Below are positions 21,208 through 29,963 of a stretch of 64,000 bases of DNA, in pieces. The notes under the pieces were generated by a model, which was given only the letters and a program-made list of their open reading frames with translations, ran no database searches and was not told the DNA's origin. Source of the stretch: Nesterenkonia halotolerans (GTDB lineage Bacteria; Actinomycetota; Actinomycetes; Actinomycetales; Micrococcaceae); NCBI RefSeq assembly GCF_014874065.1, contig NZ_JADBEE010000002.1, positions 248,001 to 312,000 of the forward strand. The letters are read 5' to 3'. Each line of letters starts with the position of its first letter. Within the stretch, counting starts at the first letter, position 1. Both the position numbers and the translations under genes were made by a program.

Positions 21208-22737
21208 ATGCGCGCAGCACAGGGAACCTCATCGGTGAGGCCGGGGCAGGGCCGCGCCCCGCTGCGTTCGATCGAGAAGGTCTCGGCCGAGGCGTCTGAG
21301 GAGGGTTTCGATCTGATCGCCCTGGGTCGCCGCGTCCGGCATCTGCGCAAGCAGGCCGGAATGACTCTCGATGCGCTCGCCGAAGCGCTGGGCACTGCGC
21401 CGAGTCAGCTCTCCCTGCTGGAGAATGGCCGCCGTGAGCCCAAGCTCTCCCAGCTGCAGCAGCTGGCCAAGGTCCTGCAGGTCAGCCTCGATGATCTCTT
21501 CGGCGCCGAGCCGCCCTCACAGCGGGCCGCCCTGGAGATCGAGCTGGAGAAGGCCCAGCGGGGTCCGCTCTACGCGGCGCTGAACCTTCCCGCGGTCAGG
21601 ATCAGCTCCCGGCTTCCGCTGGATGTCCTGCAGTCGCTCGTGGCTCTGCAGGGTGAGCTGCGCCGTCGTCTGGAGGAGCAGGCGGCGACGCCCGAGGAGG
21701 CGCGGCGGGCCAACACCGAGCTGCGTGAAGAGATGCGTGCCAAGAACAACTATTACCCGGAGATCGAGGCGGCGGCCCAGGAGCTGCTGGACGCGGTGGA
21801 CCACCGCGACGGCCCGCTGTCTCATCACGTGGTCGCCGATATCGCGGCGCACCTGGGATTCTCCCTGCGCTTCGTGCCGAATCTGCCTGAGTCCACCCGG
21901 TCGGTCACGGATCAGAAGAACCACATCATCTACCTGACCCAGGGCAGCTCGCGGCAGTGGGACGCGCGCTCGGTGCTGCTGCAGGCGCTGGGTCATCAGG
22001 TGCTGGGTCACACCGAACCCGCGGACTACTCCGAGTTCCTCCGCCAGCGGGTCTACACCAACTACTTCGCGGCCAGTCTGCTGATGCCCGAGGCCACCAC
22101 GGTGCGCTTCCTCAAGGAGGCCAAGGCGAGCAAAGAGCTGGCCATCGAGGATCTGCGGGATGCGTTCGCAGTCTCGTATGAATCGGCGGCCCACCGGTTC
22201 ACGAACCTGGCCACCGAGCATCTGGGCATCACGTGTCACTTCCAGAAGGTCCATGAATCCGGCATCCTGCACAAGGCCTATGAGAACGATGGGGTGAACT
22301 TCCCGGCAGATCACTCGGGAGCGATCGAAGGCCAGACCATCTGCCGGCAGTGGACCTCGCGCCAGGTCTTCGACATCGATGACAAGTTTCGATCCTTCCA
22401 CCAGTACACCGACACCACAGTCGGCACCTTCTGGTGCACAGCGCGCACGGAGGCGCATTCCTCCGGGGTCTACTCGCTGTCCATCGGGGTGCCCTTCGAG
22501 CACGTGAAATGGTTCCGCGGCTCCGACACCACCTCACGCTCGGCGTCGCGCTGCCCGGATGACCCCACCTGCTGCCGGCAGCCTCCGGCCGAGCTGGCCG
22601 CCCGCTGGGAGGGCAAGGCCTGGCCCGCCGCGCGCGCCAACACCCATCTGCTCGCCGCCATGCCGCAGGGCGCCTTCCCCGGAGTGGACACCACCGAGGT
22701 CTACGAGTTCCTCGAGCGGCACGCTCGCCAGGACTGA
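21208..22737 (+). CDS. RamB-like transcriptional regulator (XRE HTH, IrrE-like and short-chain fatty acyl regulator domains)
   Basis: A 509-residue regulator of the RamB/Rv0465c family that controls acetate and glyoxylate-cycle genes in other actinobacteria. An XRE helix-turn-helix (LGRRVRHLRKQAGMTLDALAEALG...SQLSLLENGRREP) is at about residues 38-95. An IrrE/ImmA-like domain (ALGHQVLGH in place of a full HExxH, so probably not a peptidase) is in the middle, and the Cys-containing C-terminal domain has CPDDPTCC. ATG 21208 is supported by TAGAAT at 21194-21199: a leaderless promoter. The last codons and stop are tandemly repeated downstream. Closest candidate for control of aceA, about 5 kb away. 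Confidence 0.88.
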   Translation: MRAAQGTSSVRPGQGRAPLRSIEKVSAEASEEGFDLIALGRRVRHLRKQAGMTLDALAEALGTAPSQLSLLENGRREPKLSQLQQLAKVLQVSLDDLFGAEPPSQRAALEIELEKAQRGPLYAALNLPAVRISSRLPLDVLQSLVALQGELRRRLEEQAATPEEARRANTELREEMRAKNNYYPEIEAAAQELLDAVDHRDGPLSHHVVADIAAHLGFSLRFVPNLPESTRSVTDQKNHIIYLTQGSSRQWDARSVLLQALGHQVLGHTEPADYSEFLRQRVYTNYFAASLLMPEATTVRFLKEAKASKELAIEDLRDAFAVSYESAAHRFTNLATEHLGITCHFQKVHESGILHKAYENDGVNFPADHSGAIEGQTICRQWTSRQVFDIDDKFRSFHQYTDTTVGTFWCTARTEAHSSGVYSLSIGVPFEHVKWFRGSDTTSRSASRCPDDPTCCRQPPAELAARWEGKAWPAARANTHLLAAMPQGAFPGVDTTEVYEFLERHARQD

Positions 22738-22812
22738 GTGCGGCACGCTCGCCAGGACTGAGTGCGGCACGCTCGCCAGGACTGAGTGCGGCACGCTCGC
22801 CAGGACTGCGTG
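22717..22812. repeat. Four tandem 24-bp copies of the gene's last codons plus stop
   Basis: The unit CGGCACGCTCGCCAGGACTG plus AGTG (24 bp) occurs at 22717, 22741, 22765 and 22789. The first contains the true end of the RamB-like gene (RHARQD, stop at 22735-22737). Since 24 is a multiple of three, copies two and three repeat the same peptide and stop in frame; in copy four TGA has become TGC. A degenerate fifth copy may follow. Confidence 0.95.
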
Positions 22813-22856
22813 GCTCGCTCTCCAGGATCGATGATCTTTGTAGATAGCCGCGGCTA

Positions 22857-22871
22857 GATTGTTGAACAATC
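22857..22871. promoter_or_regulatory. Operator GATTGTT-G-AACAATC upstream of pxpA
   Basis: A perfect 7-1-7 dyad, overlapping a TAGATT (22855-22860) that could be the -10 box of the pxp operon. Two near-identical dyads lie in front of the NRAMP-type transporter gene at 33330 and 33354. The TTGT-n-ACAA core is typical of FadR-type GntR regulators, one of which ends this gene cluster. Confidence 0.75.
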
Positions 22872-22940
22872 CCTGGAACTGGGGCATCCTTGACTCAGCT
22901 CACATTGAGACGTGGGCAACACCGGCTCCAGGAGGTTCAC

Positions 22941-23711
22941 GTGGCACATATCGACATGAACAGCGACGTCGGGGAGTCCTTCGGCAATTGGACCATCGGC
23001 GACGACGCCGCGATCCTGCGCACGGTCTCCAGCGCCAACATCGCCTGCGGATTCCATGCCGGGGACCCCATGACCATCCGCGCGACGGCGGCAGAGGCCG
23101 TCGCCAATGAGGTCACCATCGGAGCCCATATCGGCTACCGTGACCTGGCCGGATTCGGCCGACGCCACCTGGAGTGCTCCCCGGAGGAGCTCGCCGCCGA
23201 CGTTCTTTACCAGCTCGGCGCACTGGAGGGCATTGCGGGCGCGGTGGGCTCCCACATCCGCTACGTGAAGCCCCATGGCGCGCTCTATCACTCCATGATC
23301 TCCCACACCGGTCACGCCCACGCCGTGATCGACACCATCGCGGAGTACCAGAGCAGCACCGGACGCGAGCTGCCGGTTCTGCTGCTGCCCGGATCCATCG
23401 CCCTGGACTACGCCGCCGAGGCGGGGCTGCGCGGAGTCTCTGAGGCGTTCGCCGACCGGAGCTACAACCCCGATGGCACCCTCGTCTCCCGGCGCGAACC
23501 CGATGCCGTGCTCCACGACACCGATCAGGTGGTGGAGAACATGCTCCGCCTGGCCGAGGACTCGGTGCTGATCGCCCGCGACGGCACGCGGATCGAGACT
23601 CAGGCCGAGTCCATCTGCACCCACGGCGACACCGCCGGAGCGGTCGCGATGGCGCAGGCCGTGCGCAGCGCGCTGCAGGATGCCGGAATCGACATCCGCA
23701 GCTTCGCATGA
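22941..23711 (+). CDS. pxpA: 5-oxoprolinase subunit A (LamB/YcsF family)
   Basis: A 256-residue LamB/YcsF protein, the PxpA component of the ATP-dependent 5-oxoprolinase that opens pyroglutamate to glutamate. Family motifs are clear: [67 protein letters not shown] and ICTHGD. The start is GTG 22941 with AGGAGG at 22930-22935; an earlier in-frame ATG has no such site. It heads a tight four-gene set, with a 4-bp ATGA overlap into the PxpB-PxpC fusion. Confidence 0.94.
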   Translation: MAHIDMNSDVGESFGNWTIGDDAAILRTVSSANIACGFHAGDPMTIRATAAEAVANEVTIGAHIGYRDLAGFGRRHLECSPEELAADVLYQLGALEGIAGAVGSHIRYVKPHGALYHSMISHTGHAHAVIDTIAEYQSSTGRELPVLLLPGSIALDYAAEAGLRGVSEAFADRSYNPDGTLVSRREPDAVLHDTDQVVENMLRLAEDSVLIARDGTRIETQAESICTHGDTAGAVAMAQAVRSALQDAGIDIRSFA

Positions 23712-25387
23712 TCAGTGCCATCCGCGAGGCGGGACCCCGAGCGCTGCTGCTTCAGCTGCAGAGCCTGGACGATGTCCTGGCCTGTCACCAGCAGCTCACC
23801 AGCGCGCCGTTTCGCGGGCAGGTCGATGCCGTGGCGGCAGCGCGCACCGTGCTGCTGCGCTTCAGCTCCCGGCCCGCGCTGCGCGAGGCACGCCAGCATC
23901 TGGACGATCTCGAGTTCCCGGCGTTCTCCGCCGAGGGTGCCCGCCACGTGGAGCTCGAGGTCATCTATGACGGCGAGGACCTCGAGGAGCTCGCAGCCCA
24001 CCTGGGGATGAGCACTGAGGCGCTGATCACCTGGCACAGCGGACAGGCGTGGACAGGGGCCTTCGGCGGCTTCGCCCCGGGGTTCACCTATTGCGTGCCC
24101 AGCCACAACGACGACGACGCCGCGGAGTCTGCGGACCCGGCCGCCGCCGCGCTGGACGTGCCTCGGCGCAGCAGCCCGCGCAAGGCAGTCCCAGCGGGCG
24201 CCGTCGCGCTGGCCGGGGAGTTCTCCGCCGTCTACCCGCGAGTCTCACCCGGGGGCTGGCAGCTCATCGGACACACCCCGGCCGTCCTCTGGGACCTTGA
24301 GCGGGAAGCCCGGGGAGAGTCTCCCGCGCTGGTGCGCCCCGGCGATTCCGTCCGTTACACGCCGGTTCAGGGACGGGCCGCCACGACCACGTCGACCTCG
24401 GACGCCTCCTCGACCTCGACCGTCCCCTCCGCGCCAGAGGCTGAGTCTCCCGCACAGGAGGCCGTGCTCAACGTGGTCGACCCCGGACTGCAGACGCTGA
24501 TCCAGGACCTCGGCCGCGTCGGCTTCAGCGACCTCGGGGTCTCCCGGGCCGGGGTCGCGGATGAAGCGTCGATGCTTCAGGCCAACCGACTGGTCGGCAA
24601 CGAGCCGCATGCGGCGGTGCTCGAGTCGCTGCACGGCGGCCTGTCGGTGCGCGCGGAGTCCACGGCGGTGCTGGCCGTCTGTGGAGCCGAGGTGCCGCTC
24701 ACCGTCACGGGGGTCGCCGGTGCCAGACGACCCGCCCCGCTGCGGGCCCCGTTCGCGCTCTCAGCAGGAGAGACGCTGAGCCTGGGTGCCCCGGAACGTG
24801 GACTGCGCAGCGTCCTCGCACTGCGTGGAGGCATCGCCGCCACAGAGGTTCTGGGAAGCGTCTCCACCGACACCATGTCCGGGCTGGGCCCTGCCCCGCT
24901 GGCCGCCGGCGATCACGTCTCCCGGGCCGAGCTGGACACCCGCGCCGTGGGCATGCCGGAAGCCGCGTCCACGGCGGGGGCGACCTCGCTGCGGTTCACC
25001 TATGGCCCCCGGGAGGACTGGTTCAGCTCCGAGGAGGCGCACCGACTGACCACCCAGTCCTGGACGGTCACCCAGGCATCGAACCGGATCGGTATACGCC
25101 TGGAGGTGGGGGAGACCAGTTCAGGGGAGCCGGGCCGTCCACTGGAGCGCCTCGAGAACGGCGAGCTCCCCAGCGAGGGCGTGGTGCGCGGCTCGCTGCA
25201 GATGCCGCCGGCCGGAGCCCCGGTGCTCTTCCTCAACGATCATCCGGTCACCGGTGGCTACCCGGTGATCGGCGTCGTCATCGAAGAGGACCTCCCCGCC
25301 GCCGCCCAGCTCGTCCCCGGAGACACGATCCACCTGACTCCGGTGGATCCCGACACCCTGACCTCGGAGAAAAGACCTCACCCATGA
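23708..25387 (+). CDS. 5-oxoprolinase subunits B and C as one fused protein (KipI-KipA fusion)
   Basis: A 559-residue fusion. Residues 1-225 are PxpB/KipI: an N-terminal subdomain ([14 protein letters not shown]), then the carboxyltransferase-like core with [13 protein letters not shown] and [16 protein letters not shown] Ser/Thr-rich linker occupies about 225-255. Residues 255-550 are PxpC/Kip[53 protein letters not shown] segment, RIGIRLEG-like segment, and [14 protein letters not shown]. Fusion guarantees 1:1 stoichiometry of the BC part of PxpABC. It overlaps both neighbours by 4 bp. Databases often call KipA a biotin-dependent carboxyltransferase, which matters here because a biotin carboxylase follows. 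Confidence 0.92.
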   Translation: MISAIREAGPRALLLQLQSLDDVLACHQQLTSAPFRGQVDAVAAARTVLLRFSSRPALREARQHLDDLEFPAFSAEGARHVELEVIYDGEDLEELAAHLGMSTEALITWHSGQAWTGAFGGFAPGFTYCVPSHNDDDAAESADPAAAALDVPRRSSPRKAVPAGAVALAGEFSAVYPRVSPGGWQLIGHTPAVLWDLEREARGESPALVRPGDSVRYTPVQGRAATTTSTSDASSTSTVPSAPEAESPAQEAVLNVVDPGLQTLIQDLGRVGFSDLGVSRAGVADEASMLQANRLVGNEPHAAVLESLHGGLSVRAESTAVLAVCGAEVPLTVTGVAGARRPAPLRAPFALSAGETLSLGAPERGLRSVLALRGGIAATEVLGSVSTDTMSGLGPAPLAAGDHVSRAELDTRAVGMPEAASTAGATSLRFTYGPREDWFSSEEAHRLTTQSWTVTQASNRIGIRLEVGETSSGEPGRPLERLENGELPSEGVVRGSLQMPPAGAPVLFLNDHPVTGGYPVIGVVIEEDLPAAAQLVPGDTIHLTPVDPDTLTSEKRPHP

Positions 25388-27180
25388 AGCGCATCCTGAT
25401 CGCCAACCGCGGCGAGATCGCCGTCCGCATCATCCGCAGCGCCCGCGAATCGGGCTACACCGCCGTGGCGGTCTACGCCGATCAGGACGCCGATGCGCTG
25501 CATGTGCAGCTCGCGGACGAAGCCCTCGCCCTGCACGGCACCACCTCAGGCCAGACCTACCTGGATCAGGGCAAGCTGCTCGACGCCGCGCGGCAGGCCG
25601 ACGCCGACGCGATCCATCCCGGCTATGGGTTCCTGTCCGAGAACGCCGATTTCGCGCGCGCGGTGCGCGAAGCCGGCCTGACCTGGATCGGTCCTCGACC
25701 GGAGACGATCGAGAGTCTTGGGAACAAGGTCACCGCGCGGGCGCTCGCGGTCCGGGTCGGTGCGCCCCTGGTGCCTGGCACCGACGGCCCTGTCGCCTCC
25801 TCGGATGAGATCCGTGCGTTCGTCGCCGAGCACGGACTCCCGGTGGCGATCAAGGCCGCCCATGGCGGGGGAGGCCGCGGCATGCGGATCGTGCGGGAGG
25901 AGGCCGAGATCGATGAGGCCTTCGCCTCCGCAGTGCGGGAAGCCGAATCTGCCTTCGGCCGCGGCGAGTGCTTCGTGGAGCGGTTCCTGGATCGCCCCCG
26001 ACACGTGGAAGCGCAGGTGCTGGCGGATGAGCATGGCAGCGTCGTCGTCGTCGGGACCCGAGACTGTTCGCTGCAGCGGCGGAACCAGAAGCTCGTGGAG
26101 GAGGCCCCTGCGCCGTTCCTCAGCGACGACCAGCGTGCCGAGATCCACCGCTCCGCGCGCGCGATCTGTGCCGAGGCTGGCTACGTCGGGGCCGGCACCG
26201 TGGAGTACCTGCTCAGCCCGGGACAGGAGGGTCGACCTGGCCTGTTGAGCTTCCTGGAGGTCAACACCCGCTTGCAGGTGGAGCACCCGGTCACCGAAGA
26301 GACCTCGGGCGTGGATCTGGTGTCCGAGCAGCTGCGCATCGCGGAGGGTCACCCGCTGCGACTCACCGAAGACCCCCAGCCCACAGGTCATTCAGTGGAG
26401 TTCCGACTCAACGCCGAAGAGCCGGCCCACGGATTCCTGCCCACCCCCGGGCCCGTGGAGGTCTTCGCGCCGCCCACCGGGCCAGGCATCCGGGTGGACA
26501 CCGGTGTGCGCAGCGGCGACGAGGTCTCGGGGGCCTTCGATTCGATGCTCGCCAAGCTGATCGTCACCGGCCCAGACCGGGCGACCACGCTGCGCAGGGC
26601 CCAGATGGCACTGGCCGAGATGCGCATCGAAGGCCTGCCCACGGTCCTGCCGTTCCACCGCCAGGTGCTTGAGGCCGAGGACTTCCTCGCCACCGAGGGT
26701 GCTGCGGGATTCCGGGTGCATACCCGGTGGATCGAGACCGAGTTCGACGCCGCATTTGGGGAGGGGATGCAAGAGTCCGAGCATATGGCCGCCGCGCTGC
26801 GCCACCGCGAACAGGCGATGCGTCGCACCACGGTGGAGATCGACGGTCATCCGGTCACCCTGGGTCTGCCCGGGGCGCTGGTGCGCCTGCTGGCTGGTGG
26901 TCAGACCGGCGCGACCGGTGAGGATGCCGCCGCCGACGGCGCCCCCGCCGGCCCCGGTGAACCGGGGGAGGGGGCCGTCACCACCAAGCTGGCGGGCAGC
27001 CTGGTCCGATGGTCCCTGGAGGATGGCGCCGGCGTCTCCGCCGGTGATGCTGTCGCGGTGGTCGAAGCGATGAAGATGGAATCCACTGTGGCAGCTCCGA
27101 GCAGCGGGACGTTCTCCCGCGAGGAGCTTCAGCCCGGGGCCGCCCTGAAGGCCGGGCAGGTCCTCGGGCGGATCGACTGA
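25384..27180 (+). CDS. Biotin carboxylase fused to a biotinyl (BCCP) domain
   Basis: A 598-residue AccA3-like protein. The biotin carboxylase part (1-450) shows [20 protein letters not shown], the ATP-grasp glycine loop [35 protein letters not shown], and the C-terminal subdomain. A variable linker ends in an Ala/Gly/Pro-rich stretch, and a biotinyl domain follows at about 525-598 with VEAMKMEST, biotinylated at Lys564. It overlaps pxpBC by 4 bp. No acetyl/propionyl carboxyltransferase is nearby, so its partner is either elsewhere or the KipI-KipA-like carboxyltransferase fold encoded just upstream, as in urea carboxylase. Confidence 0.92.
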   Translation: MKRILIANRGEIAVRIIRSARESGYTAVAVYADQDADALHVQLADEALALHGTTSGQTYLDQGKLLDAARQADADAIHPGYGFLSENADFARAVREAGLTWIGPRPETIESLGNKVTARALAVRVGAPLVPGTDGPVASSDEIRAFVAEHGLPVAIKAAHGGGGRGMRIVREEAEIDEAFASAVREAESAFGRGECFVERFLDRPRHVEAQVLADEHGSVVVVGTRDCSLQRRNQKLVEEAPAPFLSDDQRAEIHRSARAICAEAGYVGAGTVEYLLSPGQEGRPGLLSFLEVNTRLQVEHPVTEETSGVDLVSEQLRIAEGHPLRLTEDPQPTGHSVEFRLNAEEPAHGFLPTPGPVEVFAPPTGPGIRVDTGVRSGDEVSGAFDSMLAKLIVTGPDRATTLRRAQMALAEMRIEGLPTVLPFHRQVLEAEDFLATEGAAGFRVHTRWIETEFDAAFGEGMQESEHMAAALRHREQAMRRTTVEIDGHPVTLGLPGALVRLLAGGQTGATGEDAAADGAPAGPGEPGEGAVTTKLAGSLVRWSLEDGAGVSAGDAVAVVEAMKMESTVAAPSSGTFSREELQPGAALKAGQVLGRID

Positions 27181-27241
27181 GAACTCCGACCGCGAGCGAG
27201 CGCTCCGATCGTAAGCCCCGGCACTCGGTTAGATTGGTGGG

Positions 27242-27919
27242 ATGACCGACGTGATGTGGCACTCCCTCTCGGCCGAGGGGCTCAGCGAACACGCCCACGC
27301 TCCGGAGCGTGTGGCGGAGCTGCTGCGCGGCGCCATCTCGGCCGGTGCGATCCGCCCCGGCACCAAGCTTCCCGAGGTCCAGCTGACCCATCAGCTGGAG
27401 ATCTCCCGGCACACCCTGCGCAGCGGATTTCAGATACTCGCCGCCGAGGGGCTGGTGGAGAAGCACCCGAACCGTGGAGTCTTCGTCCACCAGCCCACCG
27501 CCGAGGACATCGAGGAGATCTATCGGGTACGTCGGGTGCTCGAGGTGGGAGCGGTACGGACGGCAGATTTTCCGCCCGAGGAGCTGGAACAGCTGCACCT
27601 GATCGTCTCTGGGGCTGAGCTGGCGCGCGAACTCGGTGATGTGCCCGCGATGGCCCAGGCCAATCAGGTGTTCCACCGGACGATCGCCGCCCAGGTGCGC
27701 AGCCCCATGATCGACGCGCTCATGGAGCAGGTGCTCGCCCGCATGCGCCTGGCGTTTCATGCCAAATCCGAGCAGCCGAGCTTCCACCACACCTATATCC
27801 GGCGCAACGGCGAGCTTGCGACGCTGCTCAGCTCCGGCGATCGCCAGGCTGCCGAGGACTACCTGGTCGAGTATCTCGGAGCCGCTGAGGCGGAGCTGCT
27901 AGAACACCTGGACAGCTGA
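27242..27919 (+). CDS. GntR family transcriptional regulator (FCD domain)
   Basis: A 225-residue FadR-subfamily regulator. A winged HTH is at about residues 20-85 (VAELLRGAISAGAIRPGTKLPE...LEISRHTLRSGFQILAAEGLVEKHPNRGVFV). An all-helical FCD ligand domain with its metal-type histidines (FHRTIAAQVRSPMIDALMEQV...HHTYIRRNGELATLL) follows. TAGATT at 27230-27235 lies six bases before ATG 27242: leaderless. It closes the pxp cluster and is the best candidate for the protein binding the GATTGTT-N-AACAATC dyads at 22857, 33330 and 33354. Confidence 0.9.
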   Translation: MTDVMWHSLSAEGLSEHAHAPERVAELLRGAISAGAIRPGTKLPEVQLTHQLEISRHTLRSGFQILAAEGLVEKHPNRGVFVHQPTAEDIEEIYRVRRVLEVGAVRTADFPPEELEQLHLIVSGAELARELGDVPAMAQANQVFHRTIAAQVRSPMIDALMEQVLARMRLAFHAKSEQPSFHHTYIRRNGELATLLSSGDRQAAEDYLVEYLGAAEAELLEHLDS

Positions 27920-27937
27920 AACTGGGTGCCGTGAGCT

Positions 27938-28789
27938 CTACTCGCGGCGTCGGTAGGGGTCCACCTGGGGTCGCTGATACGCCAGCTCCCCACCTTGGCG
28001 TCCTCCGTAGGGGCGTCCGTGATCGGCGTACTCCTCGCGCAGGAACACCAGCCGCCACGCTCCCAGGTCGATCCGCGAACCGGTGCGCAGGGTCACCGGC
28101 GCGCCAGGTTCGGCGCTGCGGCTGCCCCCGATGGAACCATGGCGGACGATCACGTATTCATCGAAATCATCGTGAAAAATCTCCGCGTGGACTGGTTCCA
28201 GGCCTGCCAGCTGAAGATCGGAGTTCTCGTCGCTGCCGATCAGGGTGCGGTCGGCGATGAGGTTGAACTCCAGCGGACCCGCGTCGTGCTGGTCTGCCCG
28301 GCTCATGATCAGCCGAGGTCGTCCGGAACCACGCGGCGCGTGAGTGGTGGTGATTCTGCGCCGGATGCGGCGGTTGAACGTGGGGATTGGCGGCCACGGC
28401 GTCTCCGGGGGAATCAGCGAGCCGGAGCTCTCTGCCCCGGAAGCTCCGGCATTCGCGAAACGCGGCAGCGATTTCATCGACCCCAGCCGAATGTGCTTCG
28501 AACGAGTCAGCAGGCGGCTCATCACCGTCGTCTTCACCGCGCCGAGGCTGACGATCTCCCCTGCAGGACCTGTGATGGACAGGGTGAGACCCTGAGCCGC
28601 CAATCGTGAAGCGAAGGCATCGGCCGCGCGAGTGATGGACCGAGGCATCCCGTCCAGCAGTGAAGCGTCCTCGGTGTGGATCTCGATGTGCTGACCTTCG
28701 GCCCTGATGCTCGCGTTCACCTGGCCCGACTCGGTGCCGTCCGCCTCGATCTGCGTGATCGAGGCGCTGATGTCGATGTCTAGTCGCAT
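27938..28789 (-). CDS. FHA domain-containing protein
   Basis: A 283-residue protein. The N-terminal ~90 residues form an unrecognised domain (MRLDIDISASITQIEADG). A disordered Pro/Arg linker follows, then a C-terminal FHA-like domain (about 170-260; RTLIGSDENSDLQLAGLEPVHAEI with the Arg/Ser phospho-threonine pocket residues). It finishes with EEYADHGRPYGGRQGGELA. FHA domains read phosphothreonine, usually from Ser/Thr kinases; none is in the window. A small acidic protein lies upstream on the same strand, 30 bp away. Confidence 0.85.
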   Translation of the reverse strand: MRLDIDISASITQIEADGTESGQVNASIRAEGQHIEIHTEDASLLDGMPRSITRAADAFASRLAAQGLTLSITGPAGEIVSLGAVKTTVMSRLLTRSKHIRLGSMKSLPRFANAGASGAESSGSLIPPETPWPPIPTFNRRIRRRITTTHAPRGSGRPRLIMSRADQHDAGPLEFNLIADRTLIGSDENSDLQLAGLEPVHAEIFHDDFDEYVIVRHGSIGGSRSAEPGAPVTLRTGSRIDLGAWRLVFLREEYADHGRPYGGRQGGELAYQRPQVDPYRRRE

Positions 28790-28819
28790 GGTGGCCCCTG
28801 ACTCACCCGACGCAGCCCC

Positions 28820-29065
28820 TCAGGAGCTTGCTTCGTCGCTTGTGGTCACGCGGAGCGTCCCATTGAACTTCCATACGGCGCGCGGAGCGTCGGGTCCGAT
28901 GTCCCTCGGGACCTCGACGGTCATGTCTTCCAGCGTGTAGTTCACCGCGGCGCCCCGGCCGGTGAGATAGGACCACATCTCCTGGCCCAGATCGGCCCAG
29001 TCACCGATCTGATGGGGTTGATTGCCTCCGGGATTCACGTTCTCAGAACGGGTGCTCTCAGTCAT
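28820..29065 (-). CDS. Small hypothetical acidic protein
   Basis: An 81-residue protein starting MTESTRSENVNPGGNQPHQIG, acidic and without membrane segments. CAGGAG precedes the chosen ATG at 29065; a longer start at 29101 is possible but lacks one. It has a compact predicted mixed fold (LEDMTVEVPRDIGPDAPRA...WKFNGTLRVTT). I do not recognise it. It lies 30 bp upstream of the FHA gene on the same strand, so the two may be coexpressed. Confidence 0.65.
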   Translation of the reverse strand: MTESTRSENVNPGGNQPHQIGDWADLGQEMWSYLTGRGAAVNYTLEDMTVEVPRDIGPDAPRAVWKFNGTLRVTTSDEASS

Positions 29066-29212
29066 TGCTGTGGCTCCTGACCAGTTTCGGCGCCGCTGCA
29101 TTGCGGTGCAGGTGATGGTGAGCTTTCGCTCACGGTCATCTTCTCCCCGCTGAGCCCGTTTAGGAAGACCTCACAGGCCGCTGACCTCATATGACGTGAT
29201 ATTACGCAGTGT

Positions 29213-29917
29213 TCACTGGCGGATGCCCACGTAGACGGTGTTCGAGGACGTCCCGCCGGTGAGGTGATTGTCGAAGTCGACGACATGGGCCTGAGTGTCG
29301 GCGAACACCGAGGCGAGGGTGGCGTGGAAGTCCTCGTCCGGCGCGTCGTCGGACCACAGCGTGAAGACGCCGCCGTCGTTGAGATGCTCAGCCAGCGCGG
29401 TGAGTCCGGGAGCCGTGTAGAGGTCAGCGTGACTCGGCGCGAGCGTATGCCGAGGCGAGTGGTCGACGTCGAGCAGGATCACGTCGTAGCGGGGGGCGTC
29501 CGCGGCTGGAGCCTGCCGGACGACGGCGAAGAAGTCGTCCCGACGCAGGCGCGTCCTGGGGTCCTCGACCAGAGCGGGGGAGACCGGAAGAAGCTTGCGC
29601 TGATGCCACCCGATGACTACACCGAGCGCATCGATGACCTCCAGGCTGCGGACGCGGGGATCGCCGAGCGCGGTGACGGCCGTGTAGCCCAGCCCCAGTC
29701 CGCCGACCAGGACATCCAGCTCGTCTCCGGCGGCCGCTGCCAGGCCGAGTGTGGCCATCTGCTCCTCCGCGACCGTGAAGAGGCTGGACATCAGGAATTC
29801 CTCACCGAGCTTCACCTCGTAGATGTCGGTGCCTGTGCCGACTTCGGTGCGTCGCCGGAGCATCAGCTCTCCCATGGGCGTCTGCTGGAAGTCGAGTTCT
29901 TCGAAACGTGCTTTCAT
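29213..29917 (-). CDS. Spermidine synthase-like methyltransferase-fold protein
   Basis: A 234-residue protein with the Rossmann core of spermine/spermidine synthases: DVLVGGLGLGYTAVTAL (nucleotide loop), SLEVIDALGVVIGWHQ (acidic strand end) and YDVILLDVDHSPRHTL. The N-terminal beta domain has MGELMLRRRTEVGTGTDIYEVKLGEEFLMSS. Whether it makes polyamines is unclear; such stand-alone actinobacterial homologues often lack the full substrate pocket. The start at 29917 is chosen for AGAGG seven bases upstream; TAGGAT about 20 bases further up fits a -10 box. Confidence 0.8.
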   Translation of the reverse strand: MKARFEELDFQQTPMGELMLRRRTEVGTGTDIYEVKLGEEFLMSSLFTVAEEQMATLGLAAAAGDELDVLVGGLGLGYTAVTALGDPRVRSLEVIDALGVVIGWHQRKLLPVSPALVEDPRTRLRRDDFFAVVRQAPAADAPRYDVILLDVDHSPRHTLAPSHADLYTAPGLTALAEHLNDGGVFTLWSDDAPDEDFHATLASVFADTQAHVVDFDNHLTGGTSSNTVYVGIRQ

Positions 29918-29963
29918 CCTGGTGCCTCTCATTGGCTGGCTCTCCATCCTACGGAGCGCCCCG

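Noticed and set aside
22717..22812. Possible small CRISPR array
   Set aside because: The units are directly adjacent with no spacers and contain a gene's own last codons; no cas genes are present.
22534..22887. A minus-strand frame with a repeated HSVLASVP motif
   Set aside because: The repeat peptide is just the antisense reading of the 24-bp tandem duplication at the end of the RamB-like gene.
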